Source: an uncultured Acidobacteriaceae bacterium (GTDB taxonomy: Bacteria; Acidobacteriota; Terriglobia; Terriglobales; Acidobacteriaceae). Taken from it: DNA of 22,821 nt. The notes beneath the pieces are model-generated. The model saw only the letters and a program-made list of their open reading frames with translations, searched no databases and was not told where the DNA came from. Location of the stretch: the NCBI GenBank assembly GCA_937879855.1, contig CALFMO010000018.1:1-22821 (forward strand), in the 5' to 3' direction. Below are positions 16,694 through 22,821 of this stretch, one piece after another; position 1 is the first letter of the stretch, and every line of letters starts with the position of its first letter. The position numbers and the translations under genes are program-made.

Positions 16694-17374
16694 ATGAAGC
16701 TGCTGATCGTGGAAGACGAAGCGCGGATGGCCGACCTCCTGCGCAAGGGGTTGACCGAAGAAGGCCACACTGCGACTTGCGCTTCAGACGGCGCGGAAGG
16801 CCTGGCCTTGGCGAAGTCGTACGAATTCGACGTGATTATCCTGGACGTCATGCTGCCCAAGCTGAGCGGATATGAGCTCGCCAAGCGTCTGCGAGCGGAA
16901 AAAATTCGGACGCCCATTTTGATGCTGACGGCTCGCGACTCCGTACCCGATGTTGTCCGGGGCCTTGATCTCGGCGCCGACGACTATATGACGAAGCCGT
17001 TTTCCTTCGACGAACTGGTGGCGCGTTTGCGCGCGGTAAAGAGGCGCGCGCTGGTGGCGCAAGACACGAACATGCGGGTCGCCGACCTGGTGCTCGATCC
17101 AGCCAGCCGGGAGGTGGTGCGTGGCAAAGAAAGGATCGCACTCACCCGCACGGAATACAATCTGCTGGAGCGACTGATGTACCGTGCCGGAAAGGTGGTT
17201 TCCCGCCGCTCGCTTATCGAATCGGTGTGGGGCTTTGAACGCGACATCGAAGAAAATACTCTCGACGCTTTCATGCGACTGCTACGCAACAAAGTCGATC
17301 CGCCGGGCTGCCCTAAACTGATTCACACGGTGCGCGGCGTGGGCTACATGATTCGGCAGGATGGTCAGTCATGA
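16694..17374 (+). CDS. OmpR/PhoB-family response regulator
   Basis: A 226-residue two-domain regulator. The receiver (1-117) has the acidic pair E7/D8, phospho-acceptor D51 (IILDVMLP), T79 and K101 (DDYMTKPFSF). The winged-helix DNA-binding domain (about 128-222) shows LVLDPASREVVRGKERIALTRTEYNLLERL and the usual ending LIHTVRGVGYMIR. It should bind DNA as a dimer when phosphorylated by the kinase encoded next. The stop overlaps the kinase start by 4 nt (ATGA), so translation is coupled. No strong Shine-Dalgarno sequence precedes the ATG. Sequence style is that of the CusR/CopR/QseB group, but the signal cannot be inferred. Being divergent from the TonB-receptor operon makes that operon its most likely target. 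Confidence 0.93.
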   Translation: MKLLIVEDEARMADLLRKGLTEEGHTATCASDGAEGLALAKSYEFDVIILDVMLPKLSGYELAKRLRAEKIRTPILMLTARDSVPDVVRGLDLGADDYMTKPFSFDELVARLRAVKRRALVAQDTNMRVADLVLDPASREVVRGKERIALTRTEYNLLERLMYRAGKVVSRRSLIESVWGFERDIEENTLDAFMRLLRNKVDPPGCPKLIHTVRGVGYMIRQDGQS

Positions 17375-18798
17375 GAATACTCTCCATTGGTGTGCGGCTC
17401 ACTCTGTGGTACCTGGCATTTTTTGCCGTCGCCCAGGCTGCGTTCGGCGTGGGCATGTGGCTGATCCTGCGCGACAATCTTTACGACCTGGTTGACGACA
17501 GCCTGGAAGAACAGGTTGAAGACTTAAAGAACTTTTTGCAATCTCAGGCCAAGGATCCCTCCGTTCCCAAGTTGCGAGAGCAGGTCAATCAGACCTTCGC
17601 GATCGACCACTCCGGCACTTATTTTGAGCTCGACGCGGAGGATGGCGGTCTGATCTATCGGTCCGCGTCTTTGGAGGCGCATCCTTCGGTACTGGTGCCG
17701 CCAAGTCAAGTCAAAGATCAGATGTTGCGAAGCCGCAAGATCGAAGGCGAAGACTTTCGCTTTATTCAGCAGAAAGTCGAGGTCAACGGGCGGGTCTACA
17801 CCGTGCAGATGGGCGTCCCCGCCGAAGATGCGATCGAGACTTTGCATTCCTTCCGTTCTTATCTGCTGATGTTTGCCCCTTTGCTGTTGATAGCGGCCGC
17901 GGGTGGAGGTTATTGGCTGAGCCGGAGAGCGCTGGCCCCAGTGGATGCTTTGGTGCGAACAGCTCGCGAGATCGGCGGCACAAATCTTAATATCCGGCTT
18001 CAGAAGCTGGATACGGGTGATGAACTGCAGCGTTTGTCCGACACATTGAATGAAATGCTCGACCGGATTGAATCGGCATTCCGGCGGATCACGGAATTTA
18101 CCGCGGACGCCTCCCACGAATTGAGAACACCTGTCTCGCTCATCCGCACCGAGGCTGAAGTTGCCTTGCGCCGCTCGCGAGGAGAAGCTGATTACAAAGA
18201 GTCGCTGCGCCATATTCTTCTGGAAGCAGAGCGCACGACAGCCCTGATCGAACAACTGTTGTCGCTGGCGCGCGCAGACTCAGGTCGCGAGAAGATTCAT
18301 CTGCAAGCCGTAGATTTGCGCCACACGTTGCGCGGTGTTCTCGAAGGCTGGCAACAGGTAGCCACAATTCGCAACCTGCAATTTTCTGCGAGCCTGGACG
18401 TTCCCGATTCTTTTGTCATGGGCGATGAGACCTTGCTGCACCGTCTGGTCGACATCCTGCTCGACAATGCGTTCAAGTACACCTCGGCGCCAGGCTCGGT
18501 GCACATGTCGCTCAAGTCAAAGGGTGAGACTGCCGTGATCACAGTGAGGGACTCAGGAGGTGGGATCCCCGAAGACGAACAGAGGAAGATTTTCGAACGC
18601 TTCTACCGCGTCGACAAAGCCCGAAGCCGCGCGCAGGGCGGCGCGGGCCTTGGCCTAGCCATTGCCCAATGGATCGTCACACAGCACGGTGGCTCGATCG
18701 GAGTGGAAAGCCGACCCGGCGATGGCGCCTCCTTTCGCGTAGAGCTGCCCATGATTGCCACGCCCGCGCCGGCCGCAAAAAATCCGCAGCCGGCGTGA
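17371..18798 (+). CDS. HAMP-domain sensor histidine kinase, partner of the preceding regulator
   Basis: A 475-residue inner-membrane kinase. The first transmembrane helix is at about residues 9-31, followed by a periplasmic sensor of roughly 130 residues (NLYDLVDDSLEEQVEDLKNF onward), a second helix at about 165-186 (SYLLMFAPLLLIAAAGGGYWL), HAMP (about 187-240), HisKA with phospho-acceptor H249 in DASHELRTPVSL, and HATPase with DNAFKYT, DSGGGIPEDE and GGAGLGLAIAQ. All boxes look intact. The sensor domain has no metal-binding His/Cys cluster, which argues mildly against copper or silver sensing despite the CusS-like layout. The start overlaps the regulator's stop codon. A tRNA gene follows 51 bp after the stop, with no visible terminator between. 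Confidence 0.93.
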   Translation: MRILSIGVRLTLWYLAFFAVAQAAFGVGMWLILRDNLYDLVDDSLEEQVEDLKNFLQSQAKDPSVPKLREQVNQTFAIDHSGTYFELDAEDGGLIYRSASLEAHPSVLVPPSQVKDQMLRSRKIEGEDFRFIQQKVEVNGRVYTVQMGVPAEDAIETLHSFRSYLLMFAPLLLIAAAGGGYWLSRRALAPVDALVRTAREIGGTNLNIRLQKLDTGDELQRLSDTLNEMLDRIESAFRRITEFTADASHELRTPVSLIRTEAEVALRRSRGEADYKESLRHILLEAERTTALIEQLLSLARADSGREKIHLQAVDLRHTLRGVLEGWQQVATIRNLQFSASLDVPDSFVMGDETLLHRLVDILLDNAFKYTSAPGSVHMSLKSKGETAVITVRDSGGGIPEDEQRKIFERFYRVDKARSRAQGGAGLGLAIAQWIVTQHGGSIGVESRPGDGASFRVELPMIATPAPAAKNPQPA

Positions 18799-18803
18799 TC
18801 ATA

Positions 18804-18832
18804 TGCAAATTTCGGAATGGCTGCCGTACAAT
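18804..18832 (+). promoter_or_regulatory. Possible promoter of tRNA-Leu
   Basis: TACAAT at 18827-18832 is a good -10 element, 17 nt before the tRNA 5' end. The hexamer 17 bp further upstream (TGCAAA, 18804-18809) matches the -35 consensus at only three positions. Spacing is right; strength is uncertain. Confidence 0.4.
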
Positions 18833-18849
18833 GGAAAAGCCTTCCTATC

Positions 18850-18936
18850 GCCGGGATGGCGGAACTGGCAGACGCAGCGGACTCAAAATCCGCCGACCTT
18901 CGGGTCTTGGGGGTTCGACTCCCCCTCCCGGCACCA
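18850..18936 (+). tRNA. tRNA-Leu (anticodon CAA)
   Basis: An 87-nt class II tRNA. The acceptor stem GCCGGGA pairs with TCCCGGC (18926-18932), followed by discriminator A and an encoded CCA. The anticodon stem GCGGA/TCCGC encloses the loop CTCAAAA, giving anticodon CAA, which reads TTG leucine codons. The long variable arm (GACC-TTCG-GGTC) is typical of tRNA-Leu, and the T arm GGGGG-TTCGACT-CCCCC is canonical. Confidence 0.95.
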
Positions 18937-19174
18937 GCCTAAAGGCTGTAGACTCAGCGAGTATCAGACACTAGTGGCTTCGTCGGAATTTTCTTCGCTG
19001 GGTTCACTATGCCCGAAACCATGCCCGTCGCGAAGTTCTAGGGGGCGGATATTACATGTCGCAGCGGAATTCGTGATTCGTCTTTATAGGGATGTCGTTT
19101 TCAGCGGTTACTTGACGTTTCTTGCGAAGCATCTCCTAGCTGTAGCCTCTCGGTCGAGAATGTCTTCGGGTCCT
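18937..19174. other. Intergenic stretch between tRNA-Leu and the transposable unit
   Basis: About 240 bp with no gene I can support. A plus-strand frame running through the tRNA and this stretch is open but has no start or recognisable protein character. I found no copy of the tRNA 3' end elsewhere in the window, so no attachment-site pair can be claimed. Confidence 0.5.
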
Positions 19175-19194
19175 CTAGCAGGCTGCGGAAAAAC
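19175..19194 (+). repeat. Left terminal inverted repeat with flanking CTAG
   Basis: CTAG followed by CAGGCTGCGGAAAAAC. It pairs with the right copy at 21478-21497 at 19 of 20 positions. Between it and the transposase stop (19195-19316) are about 120 bp without a gene. Confidence 0.75.
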
Positions 19195-19316
19195 GACGGC
19201 TCGACTTAAAATGCTGTCCAGGTTTCGCGATTTTTGTGACTAAGGGGAGAGTTTTGGTTCTGCCGCTACGGCTTGTAGATCCTTTTCCAGCCCAGCCGGC
19301 ACAGCTTGGCGTTGGC

Positions 19317-20403
19317 TTACATCGCGTGCATCGCCAGATTCCGCATGCGGACTAGGTTATAGGCAGTCGCGGCAAAGGTGAAGACCCATCCCACCTTGAA
19401 GATTCCACGATGCCGAACCTTCCGCATCAGCGCGATCGTCTTCAGCCATCCGAAACATTCTTCAATACGCTTCCTTTTCCGCTGACTGATGGCATATCCA
19501 GGGTGCTGCGTGGTACGAGCATCAATCGCACTCCCGCCGGGCCGCTCCAGGTTTTGGGCCACGTGCGGCGTGACCTTTAAGTTTCTGCACTCGGCCACGA
19601 AATCCGCCGTGTCGTAGGCCTTGTCGCCTCCCACGGTTACTTGTTTCGTGCCCGGAATCTGTTCCAGCATCACCTGCGCGGCATCGCGTTCGGCGGTCCC
19701 GTTGGCCTCGAACACCTCGGTGTTCACGATCAGCCCGTGGCGGTTCTCTACCAGCAGATTCCCGTTGTAACTCAGCTTCGCTTCTTTGCCCTTGCCTTTG
19801 CGGGCCATCTTCGCATCCGGGTCCGTCTTCGATGCGTGCGTCTGGTTCGACCGCTTCTCCCCGTGGAAGTCCACCGTCGCATTGCCAGGATCGTCCGGCG
19901 GAACGGCGTTCTTAGCATCCTTGCGCTGACAACTCTTCACACTCGCCCACGCTTCCAGTAACGTTCCATCCACACTGAAGTGTTCATCCGAGAGCAGCCT
20001 CCGCTCGCGTGCCTGCTGGAGTACGGCTTGGAAGAAGGCTTCGGCAATGTTGCCATCGAGCAGACGCTCCCGATTCTTGGTGAACACGGTCACATCCCAG
20101 ATGGCGTCGTCCATGTTCAAGCCCACGAACCAGCGGAACAGCAGGTTATAGTCGAGCTGTTCCATCAACAGCCGTTCGCTGCGCACCGAGTACAGCGCTT
20201 GCGGCAGGAGCGCTCGCAACAACTTCTCCGGCGCGATCGACGGCCGCCCGGTTTTGGCGTACAGCTTGCGGAATCGTGGTTGCAGTTCTCTTAATGCCTC
20301 ATCGGTCATGACACGAAGAGACGCAAGGGGTGGTCTTGGGGCACTCGCTGCCTGGCCTTACGTAGCTAAACACATCCAACTGCTGCTCGTCTTTTCCACG
20401 CAT
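19317..20403 (-). pseudogene. IS5-family DDE transposase, catalytic part intact, two 1-nt frameshifts near the 5' end
   Basis: The uninterrupted part (20309-19317, 330 residues) has the DUF772-like N-terminal region (TGRPSIAPEKLLRALLPQAL, then LDYNLLFRWFVGLNMDD) and a DDE_Tnp_1 core with D114 (FSVDG), D229 (GGDKAYD) and E283 with K290 in RIEECFGWLK. Full-length relatives carry about 35 more residues. These are still visible upstream but spread over other frames. A start at 20403 gives MRGKDEQQLDVFSYV; the next frame gives ARQRVPQDHPLR; the main frame resumes at LRVMTDEALREL. Each switch needs one missing base, near 20359-20362 and near 20315-20325. The gene is thus probably a decayed copy, unless translation from the internal Met yields an active shorter enzyme or the frameshifts are sequence errors. 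Confidence 0.85.
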
Positions 20404-20503
20404 GCTTTCTTCTTATCAGGTTGGGCTGTGGAAACAAGAGAGTTTTCTGGTACTCAAGCCCCCTGAGCAGGGGTTGTTTACGGTCTGCCCACGCGGAGGT
20501 TGT

Positions 20504-21376
20504 TCAACTCGCTCCGAACGTGCGGAAGAGGAACGTGCTGCGGGTATCTCCTAAAAGAGGTTTGCCATTGAATGACGCCGCCCCGCTCGCATAGCCGCCC
20601 ACGACATACTTCCATCCGAAGACGGTGCCGCCGCTCAGCTGGATGCTGTAAACCTGCCCGGGCGAAACCGGCAAACCGACGTTGGGAAAAACGAACAGAA
20701 CGTGGCGGCAGTCGTCGACCGGCACGGCTTTTGATACTACCGCCAGCGGTTTCCCGGCTGCACTCAGCAGCGTCATCGTGACCTCGGCACTGGCTGGTCC
20801 GGGGTTGATCACTAGGAGTTCCACTTCGACGCCAGTGAGCCTGGGCAACGACGGCGTGAAGGTCTGCCGCACGTTGTTGAGCAGGTTCGTCGCTGCCCTG
20901 TCCCACGGCGCGGTGTTTGCCTGGTCCAGCGTTCTGGATGCGTACGGCGTGGACGGGCCGCCGCCAGCCGGTCCCACACGAATCGTTACCGTAAAAGTAA
21001 GTCCTTCGGGCAAGTCTGGATTTGAACAGTCGGTAATCGGTATTTTGACCTCCGCCTCTCCTTCGGCTGCCGCATGGAAAATGTAGACATGGGTTGCGAG
21101 ACCCGGGTTCGCCGGCCAGGGCAGCGCAACGCTCTCGAGCCGGATCGAAGAGGAAGAGACCTGCGGGTCGCACGGAGCCATCGCTCCGAGGCTTATCTCT
21201 ATCTGTTGACCAACGTTGGCGGCCAAGTGTTGTCCATTGTTCCTCAAATTGAGGAACAGTACCTGTTGCTCAACACTCATCGAGGAGATGCCGGCCTTCT
21301 GAGCGTCGGCATTGCCCCAAGAGATCCACAGGAAGGCCAGCGCTACCAAGGAGAATGCTGATCGTGAGTTCGACAT
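20504..21376 (-). CDS. Secreted hypothetical protein with two beta-sandwich-like halves (passenger gene)
   Basis: A 290-residue protein with a signal peptide (MSNSRSAFSLVALAFLWISWGNADAQ). The start is supported by GAGGG at 21384-21388, 7 nt before the ATG. The first half (about 45-135) has an Ig-like strand pattern and two cysteines that could form a disulfide (APCDPQ and ITDCSNP), ending in FTVTIRVGP. The second half (about 150-288) begins LDQANTAPWDRAATNLLNN and contains QTFTPSLPRLTGVEVELLV, a pattern seen in jelly-roll, carbohydrate-binding-like domains of secreted proteins; it ends in TFLFRTFG. No catalytic motif is recognised. It lies inside the inverted-repeat unit, 100 bp upstream of the transposase on the same strand. 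The gap between them holds a CCCCTG-AG-CAGGGG palindrome (20460-20473) without a T-run. Role in transposition is unlikely. Confidence 0.75.
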   Translation of the reverse strand: MSNSRSAFSLVALAFLWISWGNADAQKAGISSMSVEQQVLFLNLRNNGQHLAANVGQQIEISLGAMAPCDPQVSSSSIRLESVALPWPANPGLATHVYIFHAAAEGEAEVKIPITDCSNPDLPEGLTFTVTIRVGPAGGGPSTPYASRTLDQANTAPWDRAATNLLNNVRQTFTPSLPRLTGVEVELLVINPGPASAEVTMTLLSAAGKPLAVVSKAVPVDDCRHVLFVFPNVGLPVSPGQVYSIQLSGGTVFGWKYVVGGYASGAASFNGKPLLGDTRSTFLFRTFGAS

Positions 21377-21477
21377 TAGCCTACCCTCGGCATGAAGCTA
21401 CATACACATAGAACTAGCGTGGCTCAATTTCTTGTGTGCATAATTGTTGAGAGTCATTCTTGCACCACGTCAGCCGA

Positions 21478-21497
21478 GTTTTTCCGCAGCCCGCTAG
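21478..21497 (-). repeat. Right terminal inverted repeat with flanking CTAG
   Basis: GTTTTTCCGCAGCCCG followed by CTAG; the reverse complement of the left end with one substitution. It lies about 100 bp upstream of the passenger gene start and 31 bp before the YD-repeat gene. Confidence 0.75.
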
Positions 21498-21527
21498 AGG
21501 ATTCACTAGGTAGCTTTAAGGTCGAGC

Positions 21528-22595
21528 ATGGAGGTGCGGAAAGGGCTTCGCGGCCCGGTCAGGACTTGCGTGCAGGAAACCATTTTCCCTAACCGGGAAA
21601 GTGTCTTGACTACCACGACAGAATACAGTCTCGATGGAAAGCTTCTTGCGGTTCGCTTTGGTAACCCGGACGGCTCGGGGTGGGTTACCACGCACACCTA
21701 CAATGCTGAGGGCCGCCTGGCAAAGACCACTTCAGGCAAGTCGGGCGAGTCCGGTGTTGAGACACTCTACGCTTATGACGACGCAGGAAGGAGCCTGAGC
21801 ATCAAGAATAGTCAGAATGGCGACCGAACCGACTTCCACTACGATGAACAGGGCGCCAAAAGGGCGATCCAAAGGTTCGATCCGAAAACCCTGCAGCGAG
21901 CACAAAACTCCGCGTACGGGGGCTCCGCCTGGAACGCCGCTTTCGCAGGCTTCGGTGTCCCTGTTGGAGGCAGCGTTACTACAATTTACGACGAGAACGA
22001 CCGGCCGGTAGAAGCGCAGATCCGCGACGCCGAAGATCACCTTGTGAGTCGCGTCCTTCGCACGTACAACACGGCTGGACTAATCAGTGAGGAAAGGCCG
22101 ATGTTGGACGATCCCACTTCAATGTTCCTCGACAGGCTCCCTGCTGAGGAATGGGCTCAACTAAACCCTGCGCAAGTGCAAGCGATCAAGAGGGGGCTGA
22201 GTACGCTCTTGGGTGGGAAAGCTCAACGCGGAACGCTCCACACATATGATGCTCAGAACCGTGTCACGAATGTGCGCGAAAGTACCTTTGTCTTCCAAAA
22301 AACTACGACAATCATCTACAACGATCAGGGCGACAGAGCCGAGGAGCACACAAGTTTCACTGCAAACTCTGCTGTACCGATAGGCGTTCCGTTTTCCGTC
22401 AATGAAGATGGCACCCTCACTCCCAGCAACCCCGCCGCCGGAGTACCTACGGTACCCGATCTGCCCAGGGAGTCCGAAGTCCGCTACGCTTATCAATACG
22501 ACGACTACGGCAACTGGACGCAACAAGCGGGGAAAGACAGCTTCAACTCCGACAGTCCCTCCACCGTACGCCGCCGAAAGCTCACATACTGCTGA
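21528..22595 (+). CDS. YD-repeat (RHS-like) protein, probably 5'-truncated by the adjacent mobile unit
   Basis: 355 residues with YD-type repeats: TTTEYSLDGKLLAVRF, THTYNAEGRLAKTT, LYAYDDAGRSLSI, FHYDEQGAKRAI, TIYDENDRPVEAQI, LRTYNTAGLISEE, HTYDAQNRVTNV, IIYNDQGDRAEEH and YQYDDYGNWTQQ. Such repeats build the RHS/teneurin-type beta-spiral of surface or secreted proteins. There is no RHS core-end motif or C-terminal toxin domain. The ending TVRRRKLTYC looks like a natural C-terminus of the acidobacterial type I remember. The N-terminus starts abruptly in the conserved-looking stretch GLRGPVRTCVQET without a signal peptide. An in-frame TAG at 21507 lies just upstream, and the mobile unit's right end is only 31 bp before the ATG. 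The original start and export signal were therefore probably lost by insertion or rearrangement. AAGG 6 nt before the ATG is a weak ribosome binding site. Confidence 0.75.
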   Translation: MEVRKGLRGPVRTCVQETIFPNRESVLTTTTEYSLDGKLLAVRFGNPDGSGWVTTHTYNAEGRLAKTTSGKSGESGVETLYAYDDAGRSLSIKNSQNGDRTDFHYDEQGAKRAIQRFDPKTLQRAQNSAYGGSAWNAAFAGFGVPVGGSVTTIYDENDRPVEAQIRDAEDHLVSRVLRTYNTAGLISEERPMLDDPTSMFLDRLPAEEWAQLNPAQVQAIKRGLSTLLGGKAQRGTLHTYDAQNRVTNVRESTFVFQKTTTIIYNDQGDRAEEHTSFTANSAVPIGVPFSVNEDGTLTPSNPAAGVPTVPDLPRESEVRYAYQYDDYGNWTQQAGKDSFNSDSPSTVRRRKLTYC

Positions 22596-22640
22596 TTGCA
22601 TCTGGTTGATCCCGGCGGTTCTGCCCAGACGTGTTTCGAC

Positions 22641-22715
22641 ATTTTCGGGAGTAGTTCAGTTTTGGAAACATTAAAGGCAGCACATTCAAACTGAACCACT
22701 ACCGTATTTTCGGGA
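22641..22715. repeat. Small inverted-repeat structure flanked by a 10-bp direct repeat
   Basis: The left arm CGGGAGTAGTTCAGTTTT (22646-22663) and the right arm CAAACTGAACCACTACCG (22687-22704) are reverse complements with about three mismatches, separated by 23 bp. ATTTTCGGGA occurs at 22641-22650 and again at 22706-22715. This could be an IS end, a miniature element or a transcription-ending hairpin; I cannot assign a family. Confidence 0.5.
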
Positions 22716-22742
22716 TCTTTGATGTATTGTCGTCACGGCAGA

Positions 22743-22821
22743 CTAAGCAGCGAGGTGGGTCTTTACATCCTGCGCGCGGCCTTTCCACTCACCACCGCGA
22801 CCGAGCCAGTATCGAACCGCG
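22743..22821 (-). CDS. C-terminal fragment of an unidentified protein, cut by the right edge
   Basis: On the minus strand a frame enters from the window edge and runs 25 codons to a TAG at 22743-22745. Its end reads RYWLGRGGEWKGRAQDVKTHLAA, which has the composition of a real protein C-terminus, but the stretch is too short for a family call. The small inverted repeat lies about 40 bp downstream of its stop. It could be part of another mobile element or an ordinary gene. Confidence 0.3.
   Translation of the reverse strand, partial: AVRYWLGRGGEWKGRAQDVKTHLAA

Larger units (their letters stand above)
19179..21493 (-). mobile_element. IS5-family unit with a passenger gene, bounded by inverted repeats
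   Basis: The left end CAGGCTGCGGAAAAAC (19179-19194) matches the reverse complement of the right end GTTTTTCCGCAGCCCG (21478-21493) at 15 of 16 positions. Similarity continues inward for about 10 more bases with small gaps. CTAG stands directly outside both ends (19175-19178 and 21494-21497), fitting the 4-bp YTAR target duplication known for IS5-group elements. Inside are an IS5-type transposase gene and a second gene for a secreted protein, both on the minus strand. At 2315 bp it is about twice the usual IS5 size. No internal right end was found between the two genes. An alternative is that the right end belongs to a separate, otherwise lost copy. Confidence 0.7.

Noticed and set aside
18755..19243. 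A 162-codon plus-strand frame across the tRNA and the mobile-unit edge
   Set aside because: It overlaps the kinase end, the whole tRNA-Leu and the IS inverted repeat, so it cannot be a natural gene.
20478..21173. A 231-codon minus-strand frame overlapping the passenger gene
   Set aside because: Arg/Gly-rich, with no signal peptide or motif. The overlapping 290-residue frame has a signal peptide, a ribosome binding site and strand-like patterning.
21528..22595. Polymorphic RHS toxin
   Set aside because: YD repeats are present, but there is no RHS core-end motif, no variable C-terminal toxin domain and no immunity-like gene after it.

Overview
The window looks like a chromosomal segment of a soil-type Acidobacteriota (Terriglobia/Acidobacteriia-like) genome. 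The grounds are moderately high GC, an Oar-like TonB-dependent receptor of about 1,140 residues and a second receptor, both starting with a carboxypeptidase-regulatory-like domain, a YD-repeat protein of a style I associate with Acidobacteria, and a small CxxC protein. This assignment is inference from gene content; no rRNA is present.

Layout. (1) 1-1025 is the 3' part of a Pro/Asn/Gln/Arg-rich repeat protein, running in from the left edge and ending at a clear hairpin terminator. (2) 1292-5200 is a very large hybrid sensor kinase with two receiver domains and two different kinase cores in one chain. (3) On the minus strand, 7987-5179 holds a YchF-like GTPase/ATPase, a subclass B3-type metallo-beta-lactamase-fold enzyme with a signal peptide, and a ZIP-family metal transporter, closely spaced. 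(4) 10456-8126 (minus) is a TonB-dependent receptor; its upstream region carries a CRP/FNR-type palindrome and faces a small CxxC...CxxC protein gene (10696-10947, plus). (5) 16457-10954 (minus) is a likely three-gene operon: Oar-like TonB-dependent receptor, YncE-like beta-propeller and lipoprotein metallophosphoesterase. It is divergent from an OmpR-type response regulator/HAMP histidine kinase pair (16694-18798, plus), which is the obvious candidate regulator. (6) A tRNA-Leu(CAA) gene lies at 18850-18936.

(7) After the tRNA comes an accessory stretch. A 2.3-kb unit (19179-21493) is bounded by near-perfect inverted repeats with CTAG directly outside both ends. It contains an IS5-family transposase gene whose 5' part carries two apparent 1-nt frameshifts, plus a 290-residue secreted protein gene with its own ribosome binding site: an IS with a passenger gene. 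Immediately to its right is a YD-repeat protein (21528-22595) that has lost its expected N-terminus. The right edge holds a small inverted-repeat structure and the end of an unidentified minus-strand reading frame.

The most interesting items are the passenger-carrying IS5-type unit, the double-kinase hybrid sensor, the receptor/propeller/phosphoesterase operon facing its two-component system, the zinc-linked MBL-ZIP pair, and the 276-bp higher-order repeat at the left edge.
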